Assembly: GCA_002840715.1 (NCBI GenBank)
Contig: PHBW01000010.1
Span: 44,675-108,674, forward strand
Source of the DNA: Chloroflexi bacterium HGW-Chloroflexi-4
GTDB lineage: Bacteria; Chloroflexota; Anaerolineae; Anaerolineales; Anaerolineaceae
Direction of reading: 5' to 3'
Length of the DNA stretch: 64,000 nt
Shown: piece after piece, positions 31,362 through 40,200 of the stretch
How the letters are laid out: every line of letters begins with the position of its first letter
Position numbering within the stretch: the first letter of the stretch is position 1
Made by a program: the position numbers and the translations under genes
The notes under the pieces: model-generated
Told to the model about the DNA's origin: nothing
Database searches by the model: none
Seen by the model: the letters and a program-made list of their open reading frames with translations, nothing else

Positions 31362-34022
31362 TTAGAGTTTTAATTCTCTCGCCAGAACAATGGCTTGGTA
31401 ACGATTGGATGCGCCAATTTTTTGCAAGATGTTATGTACATGCCACTTGGCAGTACCGTTACTGATATAGAGTTCTGAAGCTATCTCCTGGTTTGATTTT
31501 CCGGCGATGATCAGATTCAGTACCTTTGTTTCCTGTTCACTCAAGGGGTCAATCAATTTTTTGAATGCTTCAGGAGTGAGAAATTCCTCGCTATGAACTT
31601 TCGCGATGATTGCATCCACCAAGTTCGGCGCTGCTGCACGTAACCTGGGCAATAAATTCAACAATGATTTGGCTTCGATTAAAAAGAGACTTTTCTGACC
31701 TTGATTTTCAGCAGATTCTAAGGCTTTTTCAAGCCAAAACATTACCTGCGGCATGTCTTTTTTGGTTTGATAATAAATGGCAAGCAGCAGCATTGCTTCC
31801 AGATGAAAACGTTCTCTACCTTCAAGACGAGTTCTTTTCTCTAGAGGTTCCAATATTGTGGGAACATTTTCGATTGTGCCACACTCCAACAGAATTCGAC
31901 AAAGTAGTAAATCTTCAAATTCACTAAGATATTTTGCATGCATTAGATTTCGGTCTGAAATGAATTTCTCAGCCCAAAATAAGGCTGAATTTTTATTGCC
32001 CTTTTCCAACTGAAATCGAGCGGAACATGCAGCACCAAGATTTGTAAACCGCCGAATTCCATATGCATTAAGAATGGCTATGGCTTGCTCCAAAAAAACC
32101 TGAGCTTGATTATTCTCTCCTCTGGCAGTAAAAACTCTTTCCAGAAAGATCAATCCCATGGCAAGATCATCTTTCAACCCACCTAAATTGGATAGTTCCA
32201 GCCCACTTTTGATCAAGTGTAAAGCCAAGTCAAGATCAAATTTTTCATAGGCGATGGCACCCAAAATCGAAAGGGCAAGACCGTGCGGTGGAATATGTTC
32301 ATTACCAGTCAGGTCTAGGGCTTGTTGGCAGGTCTTTTCAGCAAGGGATAAATTTCCTTGAGAAATTTGCGCCAATGCAGCAGTACATAATGCATTTACT
32401 GCCAAATAAATAACTCCTGCTTTTAGCGCCAGCCGACTTGAATCTAGATAATTTCGCACAGCATCATCTGTTTTGCCCATTAACTCGTTAGCTTGCCCAA
32501 AGCTAAAACTTGAGCGCGCCTGGGTGAGAAAATCGTCTTTATCAATATATGGCAGAGCCATATCAAGGTGTGCCAACGCTTTGTTTGTCTCGCCGCGCAT
32601 TGCAGCAATCGCACCTCTGAAAGTGGAAGTCATGCCTAAAAGCTTTTTGTTTTCAAAGGAGTGATTTTGATTGTCCTCAAGGAATTTTTCGGTCTGGTCA
32701 AGAAGACTTTCTGCTTTTTCAAAATTAACAGACAGATAAAACAACCTGGATGCTTGCAGACTCAAAAACGGTCGCGTGGCAAAGGCCTCATCCGGTAAGG
32801 AGCTAATCCATTTTGTGATGAGATGTAGGTCACCGCCTGACCAGGTTTTTCCTTTTTGCATGACGCGTTCAATAATATCCGCGGCAAAATGATCGTTTTT
32901 TGATGCAAGTGCATATCGCACTGATTCACGCTCGAACCCGTTGGCCTCAAACCACAAAGAAGCTTTCTGATAAAGCTCTTTTTGCATTTGATCATCCAAT
33001 TCAGTCAGCAAGAAATTAGCAAAAAGGTGATGATATCGGTACCATCCCTGTTCATTATCAAGGGGAATAATGAACATATTTGTCTGGATCAATTTTTCAA
33101 GAATTGCCTCACTGTCATCCCGTCCTGTTATTGCTTCACAAACATAATAATTGAAGCGGTCAAGAATGGATGTTTGAACCAGAAATTCTCTCGTGTATGC
33201 CGGAAGACTGCTCAATACTTCTTCAGCGAGGTAATCCAACACGTAACGGTGACTGCCTCCAAACGTCTCGATGAATTTTTTCGGGTCAGGATTATTTTTT
33301 ATTGCAAGGGCGGCAAGCTGCAGCCCTGCAGCCCAACCCTCAGTTCTAGATTCCAAAACAGCAATGATTTCTTGATTTAATTGCAGATTCATTGTTTGAC
33401 TGAAAAAATCATTCGCTTCTTGTGAAGTGAAACGCAAATCTCTGGCACGAATTTCGACCATCTGACTTCTGACACGCAGTCGACTTAACGGCAATATAGG
33501 ATCTTCACGTGTAATAACGATGACATGAAAATTGCCCGGCATATACTCTACAATTTTTTCAACTAGACCATGAATTTCAGGATTCGAAATAACATGGAAA
33601 TCATCCAGCACAAAAACGATTTGTGCATTTTGCGAAATTATTGGATCTACCAGTGAAGAAACAAAAGCCGAAGGTTTAAGGTAAGAAAATTGGGGGGTCA
33701 AATTGTTAATGAAATCTGCATCAATTACATTAATGCGTTGCAATGCAGACAACCAATAACTTATAAATTGTTCTAGGCTGTTATCGAACTGATCAAGAGA
33801 ATACCACGCTACCCGGCAGGGTTTTGATTGTATATGACAGTTGTCAGTTATCCAATCGGTGACTAATGTTGTTTTTCCATATCCGGCTGGTGCTGAAATT
33901 AGTGTTAGCTTACACTGATTCGACACGCCATTTTGGATTAAATCCAATAATCGTTGCCTTCTAACACCATCTTTGCGGTTTATTGGAACATTTATTTTTG
34001 TACCAATTATTGGAGATTCCAT
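31362..34022 (-). CDS. MalT-like LuxR-family transcriptional regulator
   Basis: 886 residues. The N-terminal STAND-type ATPase has Walker A APAGYGKTTL (about residues 44-53) and a Walker B stretch QIVFVLDDFHVI, followed by the family marker IVITREDPILPLSRLRVRSQ. The middle 450 residues are TPR-like helical repeats. The C-terminal LuxR helix-turn-helix reads LSEQETKVLNLIIAGKSNQE, IASELYISNGTAKWHVHNIL and QKIGASNRYQAI. Such LAL regulators activate transcription when an inducer, often a sugar, binds the repeats. The inducer here is unknown. It is divergently arranged with the response regulator gene at 34145. Confidence 0.93.
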   Translation of the reverse strand: MESPIIGTKINVPINRKDGVRRQRLLDLIQNGVSNQCKLTLISAPAGYGKTTLVTDWITDNCHIQSKPCRVAWYSLDQFDNSLEQFISYWLSALQRINVIDADFINNLTPQFSYLKPSAFVSSLVDPIISQNAQIVFVLDDFHVISNPEIHGLVEKIVEYMPGNFHVIVITREDPILPLSRLRVRSQMVEIRARDLRFTSQEANDFFSQTMNLQLNQEIIAVLESRTEGWAAGLQLAALAIKNNPDPKKFIETFGGSHRYVLDYLAEEVLSSLPAYTREFLVQTSILDRFNYYVCEAITGRDDSEAILEKLIQTNMFIIPLDNEQGWYRYHHLFANFLLTELDDQMQKELYQKASLWFEANGFERESVRYALASKNDHFAADIIERVMQKGKTWSGGDLHLITKWISSLPDEAFATRPFLSLQASRLFYLSVNFEKAESLLDQTEKFLEDNQNHSFENKKLLGMTSTFRGAIAAMRGETNKALAHLDMALPYIDKDDFLTQARSSFSFGQANELMGKTDDAVRNYLDSSRLALKAGVIYLAVNALCTAALAQISQGNLSLAEKTCQQALDLTGNEHIPPHGLALSILGAIAYEKFDLDLALHLIKSGLELSNLGGLKDDLAMGLIFLERVFTARGENNQAQVFLEQAIAILNAYGIRRFTNLGAACSARFQLEKGNKNSALFWAEKFISDRNLMHAKYLSEFEDLLLCRILLECGTIENVPTILEPLEKRTRLEGRERFHLEAMLLLAIYYQTKKDMPQVMFWLEKALESAENQGQKSLFLIEAKSLLNLLPRLRAAAPNLVDAIIAKVHSEEFLTPEAFKKLIDPLSEQETKVLNLIIAGKSNQEIASELYISNGTAKWHVHNILQKIGASNRYQAIVLARELKL

Positions 34023-34144
34023 AATACCTTATTATAAGTGAACTCACTATCGAACACGCAGGTAATTCATCTTTCTTTGCGGCATTCAACCATAACTCAA
34101 TAACCAATATATGCTACAATTTTAACGAACGAGGAATTGAGCCA

Positions 34145-34525
34145 ATGCCGGAAGCCAAAACGATTCTTCACATTGAAGATAACCTGGAAAACCGGGTGCT
34201 CGTCCGAAGACTGCTTCAATCAGAGCACTACCGTGTTATTGAAGCGGCAAATGCCTTTGAAGCCGTGGAATGTCTCCGACGCTGCACCCCAGAATTGATT
34301 TTGATGGATATCAATATCCCGGATGTGGACGGCTATACTCTGACAGCTAAACTTAAAACAATTCCCCGGGTCAAAAACGTGCCCATTGTGGCAATTACAG
34401 CCAACGTGCTGCGCGGCGATCGAGAGAAGACACTTCGCGCAGGCTGCGACGGATACATTGAGAAACCCATTGACGTCGAAAAGTTTTTGGTTCAGGTAGC
34501 CTATTTCTTAGGTTTGAAAGTCTGA
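34145..34525 (+). CDS. Single-domain response regulator
   Basis: 126 residues consisting of one CheY-like receiver. The acidic pocket is HIEDN near residue 10, the phosphoacceptor lies in ELILMDINIPDVDG (Asp about residue 59), and the Thr and Lys switch residues are in VAITANV and IEKPID. There is no output domain. It starts a probable operon with the GAF proteins, ParA-like ATPase and hybrid kinase at 34623-42429, although 97 bp separate it from the next gene. Confidence 0.92.
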   Translation: MPEAKTILHIEDNLENRVLVRRLLQSEHYRVIEAANAFEAVECLRRCTPELILMDINIPDVDGYTLTAKLKTIPRVKNVPIVAITANVLRGDREKTLRAGCDGYIEKPIDVEKFLVQVAYFLGLKV

Positions 34526-34622
34526 TTATTAGGAATTTGATACATTTTTACTTTCTATGAAAGTTCACCTCTTTTGAATATAAGATCATTTGTTTTGCCA
34601 AATCATTCAATGAGGAATCAAT

Positions 34623-35378
34623 ATGCCGGATCATGAAGAAAAACATAACATTCTACCCTCCCGCCATGGTGGTCTTAAGACGCAAGGCATATATGCTGCG
34701 CTTGAAGCCATTAAAGAGTCAAGTTCCTCAGATCTTCCCTTTGACAAAATCGCCAATCAAATCGCCTTCAATACCAGAGCAGCATTAAAGGTGCAGTGTG
34801 CTGCGATTTGGATCGCTGATGCCCAACACAAACATATTTTCTTGCAGGCTTTTTCAAACTTTGATTCAAATGATACCAATCCAAAAAGTTACAATATCAA
34901 TTATGAAGATGAAGATTCACCTGTTGTAAATTGTATTAATAATCTCAAACCCATTCTTCATAAAAAACATACCCTTGATGAGATGGATCCGCGTTCTGCA
35001 ACTTTGAACAATATTTATGCCAGCGCCCAGCTTCCGCTGCTCACACCAACCGGTTCGGTTGGCGTACTTGAATTAATAACTGCAGCAAATGATGCCATTA
35101 ACCAAACAGAGCTCGAAAGCCTTGAAGTATTGGCAAACCAGATCGCTTTGGTGCTGTCGAACCATCGGCAATTGCAAAATGTAGCCAGACAAACAGAATT
35201 ACAAAACAAGCTATACGAAATAGCTTCAAAAATAAACCAAGCGAAAGATTATGACTCCATTTTAAAAATCACAGTAGAGGAACTCAGCAAAACACTTAAC
35301 CTTCCGGGTGCTTCCATGCATGTCAGAATAGCAGTAATTTCAAACAATTCTGCCTCCGTTAAGGGACAAAGCTTATGA
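34623..35378 (+). CDS. GAF-domain protein
   Basis: 251 residues. A GAF domain spans about 30-180 (KIANQIAFNTRAALKVQCAA, then WIAD, later PLLTPTGSVGVLELITAAND). It is followed by a helix (about 185-215) and a second, incomplete GAF-like start (YEIASKINQAKDYDSILKIT). No kinase or cyclase domain is attached, so it is a stand-alone sensor or adaptor. Its stop overlaps the start of the next GAF gene by 4 nt (ATGA). Confidence 0.85.
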   Translation: MPDHEEKHNILPSRHGGLKTQGIYAALEAIKESSSSDLPFDKIANQIAFNTRAALKVQCAAIWIADAQHKHIFLQAFSNFDSNDTNPKSYNINYEDEDSPVVNCINNLKPILHKKHTLDEMDPRSATLNNIYASAQLPLLTPTGSVGVLELITAANDAINQTELESLEVLANQIALVLSNHRQLQNVARQTELQNKLYEIASKINQAKDYDSILKITVEELSKTLNLPGASMHVRIAVISNNSASVKGQSL

Positions 35379-36493
35379 GCGGATTGAACTCTTTATTCAA
35401 TTTTTTCAAAAAAAGAAATATCCAGACCGGTGCTCTTAAAGCACAGCCTGGCAAGTTCAATATTGATCATGAAAACCTGCAGAGCCAATTTAAAATAACT
35501 CAAGACCTTACCCGCCTTGCCGCTGATTCTTCAGACGACCAGTTTTTAATAAAAAATATCTCGGATCTGCTTTACCAAAGCTGCCTTTTACATTATGTAG
35601 GTGTATTATTAATTGATTCGACTCGTGATTACGCTGTACTCCAATACGGTACGGGTGAACAGGGTCGGCAGATGCTTTCTTCCAGCTACCGCCTCGCCAC
35701 GGGCGGATATTCACTTGTTGGCAAATGTATTCAGTCCAAAGAACAAATATCACTCATTATTGATGAATCCAACCCGTCCCGATTTGAAAACCCATTTCTT
35801 CCTCAATCACGGTGTGAATTTGCGTTGCCGCTGATAAAAAACGACCAACTGTTAGGCGTGTTGGATGTCCATTCTGCTTCTGCCAAACCACTCGAAGCCG
35901 GTACAATCACAATTTTGCAGCAGGCTGCCCATCTTCTCGCCATCTCACTTCAAAAACCAGGTCCTGTCTATGCCCCAAAGACCAGCGTTTTTTTGAATCT
36001 GGATGAATATGAAAAAGCAGTAATAAATGAAAATAATGAGATTTCTTATAGTTATACAAATCCTGATTATCTCAAACCGCGGTTAAAAGATGCCAAACAT
36101 TCCATTCCTCTTGTACTTCACCATGAAACCATTGGCAGTCTCGATATCGATATTGACGAACACGAATGGACCACTGAACATGAACAATTATCACAAGCGG
36201 TAGCGTCTCAAGCCATATTGGCACTGGAAAATGTCAGACGACTGGATCAGATCATACATCATGCTGAACTGGAACGCAGAATTCTTGAGATCACGTCTCG
36301 GATTCGATCTACAAACGATTCACAGAAGATGCTGCAAATAGCGTTGGAAGAAATCAGCAGCCATTTAGGTGTGTCTCAAGCCCAGATTGTACTTAATGTG
36401 CCTGAGGTTCCACGATATACAGATACATACATCAACAAAAACACAAAATCTCTTCAAAAAAAAATGACCACCGGCCAACTGCCAGAGCTTTGA
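35375..36493 (+). CDS. Second GAF-domain protein
   Basis: 372 residues. One GAF domain is at about 40-195 (LLYQSCLLHYVGVLLIDSTR, SRCEFALPLIKNDQLLGVLD). A second, more divergent one follows at about 200-285 (PLVLHHETIGSLDIDIDEHE), and the chain ends in a helical coil that matches the upstream protein (RILEITSRIRSTNDSQKMLQ). RCEFALPL is also seen, as RSEMGIPL, in the kinase GAF repeats. It is co-transcribed with the upstream GAF gene by a 4-nt overlap and with the ParA-like gene, 7 bp downstream. Confidence 0.85.
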   Translation: MSGLNSLFNFFKKRNIQTGALKAQPGKFNIDHENLQSQFKITQDLTRLAADSSDDQFLIKNISDLLYQSCLLHYVGVLLIDSTRDYAVLQYGTGEQGRQMLSSSYRLATGGYSLVGKCIQSKEQISLIIDESNPSRFENPFLPQSRCEFALPLIKNDQLLGVLDVHSASAKPLEAGTITILQQAAHLLAISLQKPGPVYAPKTSVFLNLDEYEKAVINENNEISYSYTNPDYLKPRLKDAKHSIPLVLHHETIGSLDIDIDEHEWTTEHEQLSQAVASQAILALENVRRLDQIIHHAELERRILEITSRIRSTNDSQKMLQIALEEISSHLGVSQAQIVLNVPEVPRYTDTYINKNTKSLQKKMTTGQLPEL

Positions 36494-36500
36494 GGATAAG

Positions 36501-37262
36501 ATGACCAGTGTGATCGCAATAGCCAACGAAAAAGGTGGTGTCGCCAAAACAACAACAGCCCTCTCGATGGGAGGGGCGCTAGTTGCTTTGGGATACCGGG
36601 TTTTAATGGTGGATCTTGATCCACAAGCTAATTTGTCACTTGCATTGGGTTGTGAAACGCAGCCAACCACAAAATCGTTTATCAACCTGGTCATGGAAAA
36701 CCTTGCCCTTGATAATGCACTCATGAAAACTGAAATTGAAGGCCTAGAATTGTTGCCTGCCAACAAGGAAATCGGTTTTGCAGAACGTGTGTTACCTTCC
36801 CGTCAGGATTATCGGAATCTACTGCGAAATATTATCAATGCTGAAATATCCTACGATTTTGTGGTGATTGATTGCCCACCATTTTTGGGTACACTCACCA
36901 CCAATGCACTGACTGCTGCCAATCTGTTAATCATTCCCACCCAGGCTGAATTTTTTTCAGTTTATGCCTTACGCAATATGATGAGCCTGATCAGAGACGT
37001 GAGGAAAAAAGGGAATTCAACCTTACGCTATCGCTTATTGATCACACTCTTTGATAAACGCAACAAAATACATCGCACACTTTGTGCTCATCTACGTCAA
37101 ACCTTCGTGGGCGGTGTGCTTGATTCAATCATCGAGGTGGATACAAAATTAAGGGAAAGTGTGATTGCCGGCGTACCCATTAACTTCCACGCTGAAAAAA
37201 GCCGCGCAGTCATGCAATACGCCTTTCTGGCCCAGGAGATCATTCAATATGTCAAAGAATAA
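36501..37262 (+). CDS. ParA-family ATPase in a signalling operon
   Basis: 253 residues. The deviant Walker A is NEKGGVAKTTTALSM (residues 9-23), with VDLDPQANLSLAL and VVIDCPPFLG as the other nucleotide-binding motifs. This is the ParA/Soj pattern. There is no ParB gene next to it. It lies between a GAF protein and a large hybrid histidine kinase, overlapping the kinase start by 14 nt, which suggests that it positions the signalling proteins and does not segregate DNA. That role is an inference from context. An N-terminal HTH of the Soj-plasmid type is absent. Confidence 0.92.
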   Translation: MTSVIAIANEKGGVAKTTTALSMGGALVALGYRVLMVDLDPQANLSLALGCETQPTTKSFINLVMENLALDNALMKTEIEGLELLPANKEIGFAERVLPSRQDYRNLLRNIINAEISYDFVVIDCPPFLGTLTTNALTAANLLIIPTQAEFFSVYALRNMMSLIRDVRKKGNSTLRYRLLITLFDKRNKIHRTLCAHLRQTFVGGVLDSIIEVDTKLRESVIAGVPINFHAEKSRAVMQYAFLAQEIIQYVKE

Positions 37263-40200
37263 GATTGATACCCGCCTGGAGAAATTTTTTTCAGATTTCA
37301 ACCCAAATGTCGGTGAATTGGACAAACCAAACATAGATGCTGGTGAAAACCCCATCTATGCCTGGGAAACTGATCCCAATGGGTTAATAACTGTATGCGA
37401 TGGTGGAATTGTCAAGGTCCTAGGACTTTTACCCGATCAAGCAATTGGCAATCCGCTCATGTCTTTTCAACTTTCTCCCAAAGAACAGAATAAATTAAGA
37501 CAGGCCATTCAAAATGAGCAATTACCAATCGAAATTGAACTTTTTGCGAAAAGTGAAACTAAATCCAAACGCATGGTGCGCTATACCATTTATCATAAAC
37601 TAGATGAAGAAGGTAAAGTTGAGGGATTTCGCGGTTATTGTGAACTCCTAGAGCCTGTCAAAAAGCCCAAATTACGCTTCAGTAATAGTCCAAAGAAATC
37701 AATCCAAACATCACCTTTGTCCGAACCGGAAGAAGCTGGACTCAAGAAAAACACTCAAGAACTATCGCCTGAATTTGGTCAGACTTCTCCATTGATGGCT
37801 GAAGCATCCACAGATGAGCCGTTGAAGAAGAAAAAACCAATTAAGAAACGTAAAACTGCTTTTGAAAGTGATGTTATTGAACAAGTTAGAGAGCTTGCCT
37901 CCGTTGATGAAGGCATGACTAAAACTCTGACCTTGCTGCAAGAAACCAGCGAAATGGATAAAACGAAATCAACCCTGTCTGTCAGCAGCAAAGATATAGC
38001 CGGCCTTTCACTGGTTAAAAACCATTTCAACATTTCAGGTTCGGTTTGGACGGCTCAAGCACAGGCAAGTTTTGAAGATGACAAAACAATTGCCATTCCC
38101 TCAATCAACGGAAAACCTGCCATTCTGGCATCCCCTCTGAAACTTCGCGATGAAAAGAAAGGCGTCATTGAGATCATTGACGATAAGCCCAATCGAGTAT
38201 GGAAAGATGAAGACCGCCTCTTCTTGCAGGAAATCTCACACCAACTCGGTCTGGCGTTGGAAAATTCTCAATTGTATTCAACCATTCAAAAAGAACTTTC
38301 AGAACGTGTAAAAGCTGAACGTGAAACCTTACGCCGCAACAAAGATTTATCAAACTTAAACCAATTTGGCCAGCAATTAAGTCAGTTGGTCAATCAAAAT
38401 CAAATCTTTGAAACCATTGCACCTTTGGTGCAAAAAATGATGAATGTTGAGAATCTGCTCTTAACTATTGTGAATAAAGAAAAGACACAGTTTGGCTTTC
38501 CTGTCTGCTTGGTGAATGGCATCAACACCAGCCTTGCTCCCCGCCCATTAATGCAGGGATATCAGGAAAAAATTCTTGATGATAGAAAACCTTTAATAAT
38601 AAACAGAAATTTATCCACAGTATTAACGGAAACAAAATTTGACCACTCAAATTATCTGCCGTATTCACTACTGGCAGTTCCCCTTCTAACCGGAGATCGT
38701 GCAACAGGTGTTCTCTCTGTTTTTGACTATCAAAACGAAAACGCTTTTGATCAGGTTCAAATCGAATTACTTTCAAGTGTTGCCGCCCAAATTGCTACAG
38801 CACTTGAAAATGCCAACCTTTTTAATGAAATTACCCATGCATTGGAAATCATTGAAGATCGACAGCGCGTACAAAGTAATGTTACGAATGCAGTCGCTGA
38901 ATTAAGCCTAAAGGGTTCTGGTGAAATTACTTCGTTTCTTAAATCTTTAGCCCAAGCCAGCATGTGCGAACGAGTCGTTTATGCAGAAATCAACAACCTT
39001 GCCTGGAAAATTTCAGCAAGCTATACCTCTCCTGAATCCAATTTCAAAGAGAATGAAAATGCATATCCGAATTTGGCTGAAGAAAAATTGGAAGAGGTTT
39101 TGGATGACCTTAATAAGAAAGGCTGGCATTCACGAACGCTTGACAATGCGTCAGAATCTGAGAAAAAATGGTTGGTTGCGAATCAAATCCAATCCATTCT
39201 TATTCTGTCGGTTAAAAGAGATAATAAACTGGATGGATTTATTGCACTTGAAAAACATGCTTCTTCAGAAGAATGGAAGAGCGATGAAATTGATATTCTA
39301 CGCACAGCATCAGAAGCGTTTTCAAATACTCTGATCCGTGAAGATTTATTAAAACAATTGCGCGGCTCACTGAGTGAAACTGAAAATCTATACAGCGCTT
39401 CTCACCAACTAGCTTTGGCCAGCACCATGCGGGATATGATCCAGGCGGTCATTACAAGCTTTAGCGACTCGGAAGTAAACCGAGGCGAGATCGTCCTGTT
39501 TGACTACAACATGGAAGGTCGTATTTCACGCATGACCATCGTCGCAAATACTTCGGATGACTCAACCGTTGTTCACAATCCAATAGGTTTTGAATATGCT
39601 GTTGATGCGTATGAGAGTCTATTTTCTTCTGCCTCGCCAGTTTATTATGACTATTTGGCAGACGCTGCGATCGATGAAATGCAAAAAGAAAGCTTTCAAA
39701 CGCAAGGCATCATTTCATTGGCAGTTCTACCGCTTTGGAGTGTTAATGTCCAAACAGGTGTTTTACTTTTGGAAACGAACAAACCGCATCGGTTCTCCAC
39801 GTTAGAAAAACGTACTTATCCGCCATTGGTGGATCAAATGTCCACAGCGATACAGAATTTACGCTTATTTGAGAGCACTCAAATTGCTCTCGCTGAAACC
39901 GAACTGCTCTTTAGAATCTCAAGCGGGATTGCCAATTCATCCAGTATGGAAGAATTGGTGGCGCTCGTCGGTGAGAACGCCATGCCCAAAAACTGTGATT
40001 CATTGCAGCTTTATATTGTTTCAGATGCACGCTCTTCTCAATCACCAGATTTTTCATTGGTGGGAACTTATTCAACCGGAGTTGAACCCCGGATAGCTGG
40101 ACACAAATTACCCGCAAGCGCTTTGCCATTTCTGGAGTTCCCAACAAATGATCCGATTATGCTTGGCAACACCACGGATGCATCACTACCTGTTGTCTCT

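Noticed and set aside
36501..37262. Chromosome or plasmid partition locus
   Set aside because: ParB and parS-like repeats are absent and the gene is nested in a signalling operon.
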